Positions 46,736 through 55,909 of a stretch of 64,000 nucleotides of DNA are shown one piece after another. The translations under genes were made by a program, and so were the position numbers. Source of the stretch: Pseudomonas pseudonitroreducens. GTDB lineage: Bacteria > Pseudomonadota > Gammaproteobacteria > Pseudomonadales > Pseudomonadaceae. The stretch's first letter is position 1, and every line of letters begins with the position of its first letter. The stretch lies in contig NZ_BQHJ01000002.1 in the NCBI RefSeq assembly GCF_021603645.1, positions 248,001 through 312,000 of the forward strand, in the 5' to 3' direction. The notes under the pieces are model-generated. The model searched no databases, was not told the DNA's origin, and saw only the letters and a program-made list of their open reading frames with translations.

Positions 46736-47812
46736 TCAGCTGCGGTAGCGGCGCGGCACGCGGGCAGTGACCTTGGTCAGCAGCTCGTAGCCGATGGTCC
46801 CGGCATGGGTCGCCACCTCGTCGACTGGCAGGTTGGCGCCCCACAACTCGACGCGATCGCCGACGGCGGCGCCGGGCAGGTCGGTCAGGTCCACCGCCAG
46901 CATGTCCATGGAGACGCGCCCGGCCAGCGGCGCGCGCTGGCCAGCCACCAGCACCGGCGTGCCGCTCGGCGCGTGACGTGGATAGCCGTCGGCGTAGCCA
47001 CAGCTCACGGTGCCGATACGCGACGGCCGCTCAGCCACCCAGGTGGCTCCGTAACCGACACTCTGCCCCACCGCCACCTCGCGCACGGCGATCAGCTGCG
47101 CCTCCAGGCTCATGGCCGGGCGCAGGCCCAGTTCGGCCGCGCCGATGTCGGCGAACGGCGTGGCGCCGTAAAGCATGATGCCGGGACGAACCCAGTCCAT
47201 GTGCGCGGCGGGAATGGTCAGCACGGCGGCGGAGTTGGCCAGCGAGCGCAGGTCGAAATCCAGGTCCAGCACACTGAGGAAGCAGGCCACCTGGTCTTCG
47301 CTCAGCTCGTCGCCACGCAGGTCAGCATTGGCGAAGTGGCTCATCAGGTTCAGCTCGGCCACCTGCGGCGCCTGGCGCAAGCGGGGGTGCCAGTCGCGCA
47401 GCGCCGCAGGCGAAAAGCCCAGGCGGTGCATGCCGCTATCCAGCTTCATCCACACATTCAGCGCACTGGGCAGTTGAGCGGCGAGCAAAGCCTGGGCCTG
47501 CTCGACGCCCTGCACGGCCACGTCCAGGCGCAACTGGGCGGCGATCAGGTACTCCGCGGGCTCGAAGCAGCCTTCCAGCAGCAGAATGCGGGCGCCGGCG
47601 TGCAGGGCACGTACCTCGGCGGCTTCCTCCAGGCAGGCCACCGCGAAGCCGTCAGCCTCGTCGTGCAGGCAGCTCACCACCTCCCGCGCACCATGCCCGT
47701 AAGCGTTCGCCTTGACCACCGCAAAGGCTTCGCGCCCGGGTGCACAGCGCTTGGCGACGGCGTAGTTGTGGCGAATGGCGGCTAGATCGACGTGGGCGAC
47801 GAGCGGGCGCAT
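46736..47812 (-). CDS. alr: Alanine racemase
   Basis: 358 residues. PLP-binding Lys34 in AVVKANAYGHG and the second catalytic Tyr in the CGYADGYPR block. It interconverts L- and D-alanine for peptidoglycan. The stop abuts that of the cyclase gene with no spacing. Lies downstream of dnaB, from which a hairpin separates it. Confidence 0.95.
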   Translation of the reverse strand: MRPLVAHVDLAAIRHNYAVAKRCAPGREAFAVVKANAYGHGAREVVSCLHDEADGFAVACLEEAAEVRALHAGARILLLEGCFEPAEYLIAAQLRLDVAVQGVEQAQALLAAQLPSALNVWMKLDSGMHRLGFSPAALRDWHPRLRQAPQVAELNLMSHFANADLRGDELSEDQVACFLSVLDLDFDLRSLANSAAVLTIPAAHMDWVRPGIMLYGATPFADIGAAELGLRPAMSLEAQLIAVREVAVGQSVGYGATWVAERPSRIGTVSCGYADGYPRHAPSGTPVLVAGQRAPLAGRVSMDMLAVDLTDLPGAAVGDRVELWGANLPVDEVATHAGTIGYELLTKVTARVPRRYRS

Positions 47813-47826
47813 GGCAGCCTCTGCAA

Positions 47827-47857
47827 TGAAAACGGGCGCCTATCTTAAGGCGCCCGT
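47827..47857 (-). terminator. Hairpin between dnaB and alr
   Basis: ACGGGCGCC / GGCGCCCGT with an 8-base loop; on the minus strand TTTTCATT follows. It ends the dnaB transcript or attenuates reading into alr, which starts 15 bp later. Confidence 0.7.
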
Positions 47858-47880
47858 CGATCACGCGGAATGCGGCATCG

Positions 47881-49275
47881 TTACTCGTCTTCGAAGTTGT
47901 ACATGCCGGGCGCGAGGTTCTCGAAGCGGCTGTAGCGGCCGAGGAAGGCCACCCGCACCGTGCCGATGGGGCCGTTACGCTGTTTGCCGAGGATGATCTC
48001 GGCGACGCCCTTGAACTCGGTTTCCGGGTGATACACCTCGTCGCGGTAAACGAACATGATCACGTCGGCGTCCTGCTCGATCGCTCCGGATTCCCGCAGG
48101 TCGGAGTTCACCGGACGCTTGTTGGGGCGCTGCTCCAGCGAGCGGTTGAGCTGGGAGAGTGCCACCACCGGGCAGTTGAATTCCTTCGCCAGCGCCTTGA
48201 GCGAGCGGGAAATCTCGGAAATCTCGTTGGTACGGTTGTCGCCGGCGGAACCGGGGATCTGCATGAGCTGCAGGTAGTCCACCATGATCATGCCGATCTC
48301 GCCGTGTTCGCGCGCCAGACGGCGGGTCCGCGCGCGCATTTCCGAGGGCGAGATGCCCGCGGTGTCGTCGATGAACAGCTTGCGGTCGCTGAGCAGGTTC
48401 ACTGCCGAAGTCAGGCGCGGCCAATCCTCGTCGTCCAGCTTGCCGGTACGCACCTTGGTCTGGTCGATGCGCCCGAGCGAGGCGAGCATACGCATCACGA
48501 TGGAGTCGGAAGGCATCTCCAGCGAGTACACCAGGATCGCCTTGTCGCTGCGCATCAGGGCGTTCTCCACCAGGTTCATGGCGAAGGTGGTCTTGCCCAT
48601 CGACGGGCGGCCGGCGACGATGATCAGGTCGGACGGCTGCAGGCCGCTGGTCTTCTCGTCGAGGTCGGTGAAGCCGGTGGTGATACCGGTCAGCGCATCC
48701 GAGGTGTTGAACAGGTGATCGATGCGGTCGATGGTCTTGACCAGGATGTCACCGATGCCCACCGGGCCTCCGGTCTTCGGCCGCGCTTCGGCGATCTCGA
48801 AGATCTTGCGCTCGGCTTCGTCGAGCACTTCGTTGGCGCTGCGCCCTTCGGGGTTGAAGGCGCTGTCGGCGATATCGCTGCTGATGCCGATCAACTGCCG
48901 CAAGGTGGCGCGCTCGCGGATGATGCCCGCGTAAGCCTTGATGTTCGCCACCGAAGGCGTGTTCTTCGCCAGCTCGGCGAGGTAGGCAAGGCCGCCCACC
49001 TGGGGCAGTTGCCCTTCGCGTTCGAGCTGCTCGGAGAGGGTCACCACGTCGATCGGCTGGTTGGCTTCGGCGAGCTTGTAGACGGCGCGGAAGATCAGGC
49101 GATGGTCATGGCGGTAGAAGTCACCGTCGGACACGGCGTCGGAGACGCGCTCCCAGGCGTTGTTGTCGAGCATCAGACCACCCAGCACCGCCTGTTCGGC
49201 TTCGATCGAGTGCGGCGGCACCTTGAGGGAAGCGGTCTGCAGGTCGTATTGCTCGGGGACGGTGATGTCGTTCAT
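47881..49275 (-). CDS. dnaB: Replicative DNA helicase DnaB
   Basis: 464 residues. The N-terminal primase-interaction domain opens PPHSIEAEQAVLGGLMLDN, and the C-terminal RecA fold has Walker A GRPSMGKTTFA and MIMVDYLQLM (Walker B). The arginine finger region NLAPGMYNFEDE lies at the end. The hexameric helicase of the replication fork. 128 bp after rplI, with a terminator between. Confidence 0.97.
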   Translation of the reverse strand: MNDITVPEQYDLQTASLKVPPHSIEAEQAVLGGLMLDNNAWERVSDAVSDGDFYRHDHRLIFRAVYKLAEANQPIDVVTLSEQLEREGQLPQVGGLAYLAELAKNTPSVANIKAYAGIIRERATLRQLIGISSDIADSAFNPEGRSANEVLDEAERKIFEIAEARPKTGGPVGIGDILVKTIDRIDHLFNTSDALTGITTGFTDLDEKTSGLQPSDLIIVAGRPSMGKTTFAMNLVENALMRSDKAILVYSLEMPSDSIVMRMLASLGRIDQTKVRTGKLDDEDWPRLTSAVNLLSDRKLFIDDTAGISPSEMRARTRRLAREHGEIGMIMVDYLQLMQIPGSAGDNRTNEISEISRSLKALAKEFNCPVVALSQLNRSLEQRPNKRPVNSDLRESGAIEQDADVIMFVYRDEVYHPETEFKGVAEIILGKQRNGPIGTVRVAFLGRYSRFENLAPGMYNFEDE

Positions 49276-49303
49276 GGGCTCTTCGTGTTGAATGAAACGG
49301 CGG

Positions 49304-49343
49304 AAAAAACAAAGGGCACGGACCGAAGATCGGAACCGTGCCC
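49304..49343 (-). terminator. Rho-independent terminator between rplI and dnaB
   Basis: GGGCACGG / CCGTGCCC stem with a further inner pairing GATCTTC/GGAAC; on the minus strand TTTGTTTTTTCC follows. It separates the ribosomal-protein operon from dnaB. Confidence 0.8.
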
Positions 49344-49402
49344 ATTGTTAGCGGACAGCTTCACACAGGCAAGCCGTGGGAAGCGTCCTAGCGACGGATC
49401 GC

Positions 49403-49849
49403 TTACTCGGCGACTACAACCACGTGCAGGGTTGCATCAACATCCATGTGCAGTTGCACTTCGATGTTGTATTCGCCTACAGCGCGCAGGGCGCCGTCGG
49501 GCAGGCGAACTTCGCTCTTTTCCAGCGGGTAGCCAGCAGCCGAAACGGCGTCGGCGATGTCGCGGGTGCCGATCGAACCGAACAGTTTGCCTTCGTCGCC
49601 AGCGTGGGCGCCGATGGTCACGATCAGTTCGGCCAGTTGGGCAGCACGAGCTTCAGCAGCGGCTTTTTTCTCAGCAGCGGCTTTTTCCAGCTCTGCGCGG
49701 CGCTCTTCGAAAGCAGCGACGTTGGCAGCGGTGGCAGCGGTGGCTTTGCCCTGCGGCAGCAGGTAGTTACGAGCGTAACCGCCCTTTACGTTCAGCTTGT
49801 CGCCCAGGTTGCCCAGTTTGGCGATCTTTTCCAGCAGGATGACTTCCAT
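49403..49849 (-). CDS. rplI: 50S ribosomal protein L9
   Basis: 148 residues beginning [36 protein letters not shown], the family hallmark. Binds 23S rRNA. Last gene of rpsF-rpsR-(membrane protein)-rplI. Confidence 0.97.
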   Translation of the reverse strand: MEVILLEKIAKLGNLGDKLNVKGGYARNYLLPQGKATAATAANVAAFEERRAELEKAAAEKKAAAEARAAQLAELIVTIGAHAGDEGKLFGSIGTRDIADAVSAAGYPLEKSEVRLPDGALRAVGEYNIEVQLHMDVDATLHVVVVAE

Positions 49850-49870
49850 TTGAGTCTTACCTCTTAACTT

Positions 49871-50740
49871 TTAACCTTCACCGTTCGCAGCTTTCTGGCG
49901 CTTCGCCAGACGACCGCGAAAATCAAACAGACTGTCGACTACGGCGACAAGACAGATCACATTGCCCAGTACGAATACCAACAGGTACAGCGGTGCCAGC
50001 CAGAAGCCCGGAAGCTTCTTCAGCGCGGCCAGGCCGTGCCCCAGTGCGATCCCGGCGAACAGCAACGGGATCATGCACAACGGCGCCAGCATGGTGGCCG
50101 CGGGCCCTGCGAAGGGCAGTGCCACAACGCCGACCAGCAGCGCTACAGCCGTGCTCGGCGACAGGCGCAGTGCGCGGAACTCGCGGCCAAACCCTTCCGG
50201 GTTGAACAGTACTGCTTGCCAGTAACGCGCCAGCATCAGGCACAACAGGCTGATCGTCTGCAGTGAAGCTGCCATCAGGCCGGTGATGGTCGGAACCATC
50301 TCCGCCTGCAGGGCGGCCATCTGTTCCGGCGAAAGCTTGGCTTCGGCCAGAACCTGCGGCAGTGCCTTGCCGAATGCATCGGCAAGACCCGCGACCAACC
50401 CGGCCGACACCGTGCTGAGCAGCAGCACGAACACCGCACCGAGCACAACGCTCGCCAGCATCACCTGGTTCCAGGACACCTTGCTGCGCAGAACCTGCGC
50501 CAGCACGGCACTACCCACCAGAACCAGACTTACGCTGGGGTCACCCAGGTACCACCAGGCCAGCGCCGGAAGCAGCGCCCAGGCCAGGATGCCAAAGGCA
50601 TCACGCGGACCACGGCGCAACAGCACCAGACTGCCTGCTGCGGCACCGAGCCAGAACAACGGCTGCAGTACCGCGGCTGCGACGACCACCAGGGTCGCCT
50701 GCATGCGGCCTCGCATGACGAATTCAGCCAATGCGCGCAT
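49871..50740 (-). CDS. DUF2232-like membrane protein
   Basis: 289 residues with about eight hydrophobic segments and few charged residues between; the C-terminal tail is basic (RLAKRQKAANGEG). It resembles the YybS-type conserved membrane proteins lying between rpsR and rplI in pseudomonads. Its function is unknown. The intact place within the S6-S18-L9 operon suggests constitutive expression. Start at ATG 50740. Confidence 0.8.
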   Translation of the reverse strand: MRALAEFVMRGRMQATLVVVAAAVLQPLFWLGAAAGSLVLLRRGPRDAFGILAWALLPALAWWYLGDPSVSLVLVGSAVLAQVLRSKVSWNQVMLASVVLGAVFVLLLSTVSAGLVAGLADAFGKALPQVLAEAKLSPEQMAALQAEMVPTITGLMAASLQTISLLCLMLARYWQAVLFNPEGFGREFRALRLSPSTAVALLVGVVALPFAGPAATMLAPLCMIPLLFAGIALGHGLAALKKLPGFWLAPLYLLVFVLGNVICLVAVVDSLFDFRGRLAKRQKAANGEG

Positions 50741-50774
50741 GCGATCTATCCATCAATTCCAGTCGACTGCCCGA

Positions 50775-51005
50775 TCAACGGCCGTGGCTGTCGGTGTAGG
50801 GAAGCAGGGCCAGGTAACGGGCGCGCTTGATAGCGGTCGCCAGCTGACGCTGGTACTTGGCTTTGGTGCCGGTGATACGGCTCGGAACGATCTTGCCGGT
50901 TTCGGAAACGTAGGCCTTCAGGGTGTTCAGATCTTTGTAATCGATCTCTTTCACGCCTTCAGCGGTGAAACGGCAGAACTTACGACGACGGAAGAAACGT
51001 GCCAT
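50775..51005 (-). CDS. rpsR: 30S ribosomal protein S18
   Basis: 76 residues, [29 protein letters not shown], an exact family match. GGAGCC precedes the ATG. It binds together with S6 to 16S rRNA; rpsF lies 29 bp upstream. Confidence 0.97.
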   Translation of the reverse strand: MARFFRRRKFCRFTAEGVKEIDYKDLNTLKAYVSETGKIVPSRITGTKAKYQRQLATAIKRARYLALLPYTDSHGR

Positions 51006-51034
51006 GTGTGTGGCTCCTCAATACTGGTCCGGGA

Positions 51035-51451
51035 TTACTCGTCAGCGCTGTCGCGGCTATCTTCGCCGTCAGCGGACTCGCCCTCGTTCGATTCGGGACG
51101 CTCACGGCGCTCACGGCGCTCGTTGCGGCTCTCTTCGGCCTTCAGCATTTCGGACTGGCCGGTAACGGCTTCGTCGCGACGGATGACCATGTTACGGATC
51201 ACGGCGTCGTTGTAACGGAAGTTGTCTTCCATTTCTGCCAGGGCCTTGGCGGTGCACTCGACGTTCATCAGAACGTAGTGAGCCTTGTGCACGTTGTTGA
51301 TGGCGTAAGCCAGCTGACGACGGCCCCAGTCTTCCAGACGGTGGACTTTGCCGCCGTCTTCTTCGATGGCCTTGGTGTAACGCTCGACCATGCCACCGAC
51401 TTGTTCGCTCTGGTCCGGGTGAACCAGGAACACGATTTCGTAATGACGCAT
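51035..51451 (-). CDS. rpsF: 30S ribosomal protein S6
   Basis: 138 residues, [25 protein letters not shown]. The extended acidic/arginine-rich C-terminal tail ([24 protein letters not shown]) is of the kind modified by RimK with glutamate. First gene of the operon; AAGGAGC before the ATG. Confidence 0.97.
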   Translation of the reverse strand: MRHYEIVFLVHPDQSEQVGGMVERYTKAIEEDGGKVHRLEDWGRRQLAYAINNVHKAHYVLMNVECTAKALAEMEDNFRYNDAVIRNMVIRRDEAVTGQSEMLKAEESRNERRERRERPESNEGESADGEDSRDSADE

Positions 51452-51629
51452 AAATGCTCCTTACGGATTGCAGCCTGCCGACAAAGCGGTCAGACAAGGA
51501 GTGAATGATTTTTTCCTTGCCGCTCGGAAGCACGCGCGAACGCCTGCCCGGACGACAAGGGCCGACATTCTAGAGAAGGGGGGAAGGTGGCGCAAGGAAA
51601 TTGACGATTATTTGTACAACGGGCTTTTC

Positions 51630-51715
51630 GTAGGAGCGAGCTTGCTCGCGAACCGGGCAAGCACGGAGCCAGCGCCGTTCGCGAGCAAGAACCAGGCGTC
51701 CCCCTCGCTCCTACA
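51630..51715. repeat. REP pair with a 14-bp insertion in one arm
   Basis: The left arm GTAGGAGCGAGCTTGCTCGCGAA is normal. The right arm reads GCGAGCAAG, then 14 extra bases (51690-51703, AACCAGGCGTCCCC), then CTCGCTCCTAC. It lies between rlmB and rpsF. Confidence 0.85.
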
Positions 51716-51721
51716 GAAAGG

Positions 51722-52474
51722 CTAGGCGCCGGCCTTGAGCTGGCGCTGGCGGACGATCTCGAACAGGCAGACGCCGGTGGCCACCGAGACGTTCAGGCTG
51801 CTGACGCTGCCCTGCATCGGCAGCTTGGCGAGATAGTCGCAGTGCTCGCGGGTCAGGCGGCGCATGCCCTTGCCCTCTGCCCCCATCACCAGCACGGTGG
51901 GCCCGGTGAGGTCGAGCTCGTAGAGCATCTGGGTTGCCTCGCCGGCAGTACCGACGATCCACAGGCCGCGCTGCTGGAGCTTCTCCAGCGTACGCGCAAG
52001 GTTGGTCACCGCCACCAGCGGGATCACCTCAGCGGCGCCGCAGGCGACCTTGCGCACGGTAGCGTTGAGGGTGGCAGACTTGTCCTTCGGCACGATGACC
52101 GCCAGCGCCCCCGCCGCATCGGCGGTACGCAGGCAGGCACCAAGGTTGTGCGGATCGGTCACGCCATCCAGCGCCAGCAACAGCGCCGGGCCGGTGGAGC
52201 GCTCCAGCAGCTCCTCCAGCATGTTCTCGCCCCATACCTGGCTCGGGCTGACCTCGGCCACCACGCCCTGGTGCACCCCCTCAGCCCACTCGTCCAGCTC
52301 CTTGCGGTCACGCGTGCCCACCGGCACACGCACCTGGCCGGCCAGCTCGACCAACGCCTGGACGCGCGGATCATGGCGGCCTTCGGCCAGCCACAACTGC
52401 TTGACCCGCTTCGGGTGATGGCGCAGCAACGCTTCTACGGCATGGACCCCGTAGACCTTTTCCCACTGACTCAT
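51722..52474 (-). CDS. rlmB: 23S rRNA (guanosine-2'-O-)-methyltransferase RlmB
   Basis: 250 residues of the SPOUT fold. N-terminal substrate-binding domain begins KVYGVHAVEALLRHHP. The three SPOUT motifs are NLGACLRTADAAG, VLVMGAEGKGMRRL and MQGSVSSLNVSVATGVCLFE (knot). It methylates G2251 of 23S rRNA. Start overlaps rnr by 4 bp, so the two are coupled. Confidence 0.95.
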   Translation of the reverse strand: MSQWEKVYGVHAVEALLRHHPKRVKQLWLAEGRHDPRVQALVELAGQVRVPVGTRDRKELDEWAEGVHQGVVAEVSPSQVWGENMLEELLERSTGPALLLALDGVTDPHNLGACLRTADAAGALAVIVPKDKSATLNATVRKVACGAAEVIPLVAVTNLARTLEKLQQRGLWIVGTAGEATQMLYELDLTGPTVLVMGAEGKGMRRLTREHCDYLAKLPMQGSVSSLNVSVATGVCLFEIVRQRQLKAGA

Positions 52475-55200
52475 TTCTTCGCCTTACCTTTGCCTGCCGG
52501 AGCGCCGGTCGATGCACCCGCCTTAGGCTGCGACGCCCCCTTGCGGTGCTTGGTTGACTTGCCGGACCGGGCCTTCTGCTTCGAAGGATTGCGCGGCTTG
52601 CCAGCGGCGGACGCGGACTTGCCCTTGCCGGTCGCCGGCTTGTTACCGCCGACCTTGGCCTCTTCGAGCAGCGCCTTCTTCACTTCGCGACTCTTGCGCA
52701 CATCGGTATTGCCGAGCATTTCCTCGGCCTTGGCGAGCATTTCCGGGGCCACCGAAGGTAGCGCCTGGACCACACCCACCTTGCGCTTGCGCGGCTGCAC
52801 GGCAACGTCCGGAGCAAGGTAGGGATCGTCCGCGACCGCACGAGGAGCCCTGACCGGCTTATCTTTTGCCGCTCCGCCCTTGGGCGCCTTGCCCTTGGCG
52901 ACTTTGCCCTTGGCAACCGGCTCGGCCTTGTCGCCACGCTTCTTGCGGCCGATCGGCGCGCTCAGCACATTGTCGGAGAGCTCGAAATCGATCTTGCGCT
53001 CGTCCAGGTCAACACGCGCCACCACGACTTCCACGCTGTCGCCGAGGCGGAAGCTGCGGCCGGTGCGCTCACCGGCGAGGCGGTGATGCACGGCGTCGAA
53101 GTGGTAGTAGTCGCCCGGCAGCGCGGTGACGTGCACCAGACCTTCCACGTAGATGTCGCTCAGCTCGACGAAAATGCCGAAACCGGTCACTGCGGTGATC
53201 ACGCCGGGGAAGGTTTCGCCCACGCGCTCACGCATGAACTCACACTTCAGCCAGTTGGTGACATCGCGGGTCGCCTCGTCGGCGCGGCGCTCGGTCATCG
53301 AGCACTGCTCGCCCAACTGGGCCAGGCGCGCTTCGTCGTACGGATAGATGCGTGCCTTGGGCATGCTCGCGGCGCCGGCGCGCTGCACGTGCTCCGATGC
53401 CGCCTTGGAGCGAATCAGGCCACGGATGGCGCGGTGGGTCAGCAGGTCCGGGTAGCGACGGATCGGCGAGGTAAAGTGGGTGTAGGCCTCGTAGTTCAGG
53501 CCGAAGTGGCCGGCATTCTCGGGGCTGTACACCGCCTGGCTCAGGGAGCGCAGCATCACGGTCTGGATCAGTTGCAGGTCCGGGCGGCCCTGGATGGACT
53601 CCAGCAGCTTCTGGTAGTCCGCTGGAGTCGGATCACCCTTGCCGCGATACAGCGTCAGCCCCAGCTCGCCGAGGAACTGCCGCAGGTTGTTCAGCTTCTC
53701 TTGCGGCGGGCCGTCGTGGACGCGATACAGCGCGGGGATGGCGTGCTTTTCGAGGAACTTGGCGGTGGCCACGTTGGCCGCCAGCATGCACTCCTCGATC
53801 AGCTTGTGCGCATCGTTGCGCTGGGTCGGGCGGATTTCCGAGATCTTGCGGTCCGCGCCGAAGACGATGCGGGTTTCCTGGGTCTCGAAATCGATTGCCC
53901 CACGCACGTGGCGCGCACCGACGAGGACCTTGTACAGGTCATAAAGCGTATTGAGGTGCGGCACCACCGCCGGCAGTTGTTCCTTCAGGCGCTGGCCTTC
54001 AGGACTATCCGGGGTTTCCAGGTACTGGCTGACCTTGGTGTAGGTCAGACGCGCATGGGAATGGATGACCGCCTCATAGAACTGGTAGTCGGTCATCTTG
54101 CCGGCCTTGGAGAGATTCATCTCGCAGACCATGGCCAGACGGTCGACCAGCGGATTCAGGGAGCACAGGCCGTTGGAAAGAATCTCCGGCAGCATCGGGA
54201 TCACGCGCTCGGGGAAGTACACCGAGTTGCCGCGCTTGGCCGCTTCTTCATCCAGGGCCGAGCCGACCTTCACATAATGAGAGACGTCGGCGATGGCGAC
54301 GAACAGCTTCCAGCCGCCGCCTTTGCGCTTCTCGGCGTAGACCGCGTCATCGAAGTCACGGGCGTCCTCGCCGTCGATGGTGACGAAAGGCAGGGCGCGC
54401 AGGTCGACACGCTTCTCCTTGTCCTTCTCCAGAACCTCGGGCTTGAGCTTGGCGGCTTCCTTCTCCACGGCCTCGGGCCAGGTATGCGGAATATCGTAGC
54501 TGCGCAGGGCGACTTCGATTTCCATGCCCGGCGCCATGTAGTCACCCAGCACTTCCACCACTTCACCCTGGGCCTGGCGATGCACGCTCGGCCAGACATC
54601 GATACGCACCTGGACGAACTGGTTGTGCTTGGCCTTGCCGGCCTTGCCCGGCGGGATCAGGACTTCCTGCTGGATCTTCGGGTTGTCTGCCACGACCGTA
54701 CCGATTCCGCTCTCATCGAAGTAGCGACCAACGATGGTTTCGTGGGCACGCTCGACCACCTCCACGATCGCGCCTTCACGGCGACCACGGCGGTCAAAAC
54801 CGGACACACGCGCCAGGGCGCGGTCACCGTCGAACACCAGGCGCATCTGCGTCGGGCTGAGGAACAGGTCGTCGCTGCCGTCATCGGGAATCAGGAAGCC
54901 GAAGCCATCGCGGTGGCCGGCGATGCGGCCGAGGATCAGGTCGAGCTTGTCCACCGGCGCGTAGGCGCCACGGCGGGTATAGATAAGCTGGCCGTCGCGC
55001 TCCATGGCGCGCAGTCGGCGGCGTAGTGCTTCTTCCTGCTCTTCGCCGGAGAGGCCGAGCTCATCGAGCAATTGGGCCCGCGTCGCGGGCGCGCCACGTT
55101 CGGCGAGATGCGCCAGAATGAGTTCGCGGCTGGGAATGGGGTTGTCGTATTTTTCCGCCTCGCGGGCGGCCTCGGGATCGAGGTTTTGCCAATCGGCCAT
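52471..55200 (-). CDS. rnr: Ribonuclease R
   Basis: 909 residues. Order: N-terminal helix-turn-helix and cold-shock domains (about 20-230), RNB catalytic domain with the acidic TIDGEDARDFDDAVY motif (about 285-300), S1 domain (about 650-735, GVITAVTGFGIFVELSDIYVEG) and a long lysine/alanine-rich tail (about 770-909). A 3'-5' exonuclease acting on structured RNA and in stress. The tail is longer than in E. coli and probably binds RNA or ribosomes. Confidence 0.96.
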   Translation of the reverse strand: MADWQNLDPEAAREAEKYDNPIPSRELILAHLAERGAPATRAQLLDELGLSGEEQEEALRRRLRAMERDGQLIYTRRGAYAPVDKLDLILGRIAGHRDGFGFLIPDDGSDDLFLSPTQMRLVFDGDRALARVSGFDRRGRREGAIVEVVERAHETIVGRYFDESGIGTVVADNPKIQQEVLIPPGKAGKAKHNQFVQVRIDVWPSVHRQAQGEVVEVLGDYMAPGMEIEVALRSYDIPHTWPEAVEKEAAKLKPEVLEKDKEKRVDLRALPFVTIDGEDARDFDDAVYAEKRKGGGWKLFVAIADVSHYVKVGSALDEEAAKRGNSVYFPERVIPMLPEILSNGLCSLNPLVDRLAMVCEMNLSKAGKMTDYQFYEAVIHSHARLTYTKVSQYLETPDSPEGQRLKEQLPAVVPHLNTLYDLYKVLVGARHVRGAIDFETQETRIVFGADRKISEIRPTQRNDAHKLIEECMLAANVATAKFLEKHAIPALYRVHDGPPQEKLNNLRQFLGELGLTLYRGKGDPTPADYQKLLESIQGRPDLQLIQTVMLRSLSQAVYSPENAGHFGLNYEAYTHFTSPIRRYPDLLTHRAIRGLIRSKAASEHVQRAGAASMPKARIYPYDEARLAQLGEQCSMTERRADEATRDVTNWLKCEFMRERVGETFPGVITAVTGFGIFVELSDIYVEGLVHVTALPGDYYHFDAVHHRLAGERTGRSFRLGDSVEVVVARVDLDERKIDFELSDNVLSAPIGRKKRGDKAEPVAKGKVAKGKAPKGGAAKDKPVRAPRAVADDPYLAPDVAVQPRKRKVGVVQALPSVAPEMLAKAEEMLGNTDVRKSREVKKALLEEAKVGGNKPATGKGKSASAAGKPRNPSKQKARSGKSTKHRKGASQPKAGASTGAPAGKGKAKK

Positions 55201-55313
55201 TAAAGTGCGGTCACCTTATATATAGGGGTATGGTTCGCCATCTGCTTATTGAAGCGCGAAATCCGCTCGTCGGTCAGCTTCGGGCGAGAATAAATTTTTT
55301 ATCGCATCAGGGG

Positions 55314-55342
55314 TTTACAAGCGAAAACGCTCTCCGTATAGT
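55314..55342 (+). promoter_or_regulatory. Sigma-70 promoter for the tRNA-Leu genes
   Basis: TTTACA (55314-55319), a 17-bp spacer and TATAGT (55337-55342), then a GC-rich discriminator TCGCGCCC of the type found at stable-RNA promoters. The predicted start is near 55349, about 57 bp before the first tRNA. Confidence 0.75.
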
Positions 55343-55405
55343 TCGCGCCCACAGCGTCAGACAGACGTTGTAACACGGAAACGATGAGTAATCATCGACT
55401 CCAGT

Positions 55406-55492
55406 GCCCAGGTGGCGGAATTGGTAGACGCACTAGGTTCAGGTCCTAGCGGTGGCAACACCGTGGAAGTTCGAGTCTTCTCCTGGGCACCA
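55406..55492 (+). tRNA. tRNA-Leu (anticodon CAG), copy 1
   Basis: 87 bases including encoded CCA. Acceptor GCCCAGG pairs with CCTGGGC. The anticodon arm CTAGG-TTCAGGT-CCTAG gives CAG, and the long variable arm and TTCGAGTC T-loop are class II features of tRNA-Leu. Confidence 0.97.
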
Positions 55493-55572
55493 CTTATTCA
55501 AGGATAAAGTCAGTCGCTGACAGGCTTTATCAGGCGGGTTCGGAACCCTGATAACCGAACAATAGACCGTCC

Positions 55573-55593
55573 GATGCAACCAAGGGTTGCATC
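55573..55593. other. GATGCAACC/GGTTGCATC hairpin in the tRNA spacer
   Basis: A 9-bp perfect stem with an AAG loop between the two tRNA genes, likely a processing signal or remnant terminator. No T-tract follows. Confidence 0.5.
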
Positions 55594-55638
55594 ACCGCAA
55601 GACGATGAGCGATCATCGCACCCCATGCTGAAAAGCAT

Positions 55639-55725
55639 GCCCAGGTGGCGGAATTGGTAGACGCACTAGGTTCAGGTCCTAGCGGTGGCAACACCGTGGA
55701 AGTTCGAGTCTTCTCCTGGGCACCA
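55639..55725 (+). tRNA. tRNA-Leu (anticodon CAG), copy 2
   Basis: Sequence identical to copy 1 over all 87 bases, 146 bp downstream. Both copies are preceded by CGATGA/TCATCG hairpins, showing that a unit larger than the tRNA was duplicated. Confidence 0.97.
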
Positions 55726-55736
55726 TCTTCAAACGA

Positions 55737-55766
55737 AAAAGCCGAGCATAGCTCGGCTTTTTTGTT
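55737..55766 (+). terminator. Terminator of the tRNA-Leu operon
   Basis: AAGCCGAGC / GCTCGGCTT with an ATA loop, followed by TTTTTGTTTT, 12 bp after the second tRNA. Confidence 0.85.
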
Positions 55767-55802
55767 TTCGGCATTACGCCTCGCCAAGAATTCAAACCTG
55801 GC

Positions 55803-55884
55803 GCAGGAGCGGGCTCCGTCCGCGATAGATTACTGGCAGCCCGGAGCCGGCCTGCCGCACATCGCGGACAAAATCCGCTCCTGC
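55803..55884. repeat. REP element pair (GAGCGGGCTCCGTCCGC type)
   Basis: GCAGGAGCGGGCTCCGTCCGCGAT and inverted ATCGCGGACAAAATCCGCTCCTGC, separated by about 35 bp. It lies between the tRNA terminator and the convergent chemoreceptor gene. Confidence 0.82.
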
Positions 55885-55909
55885 GAAAAAGCCAGAACCG
55901 TGCGCACCT

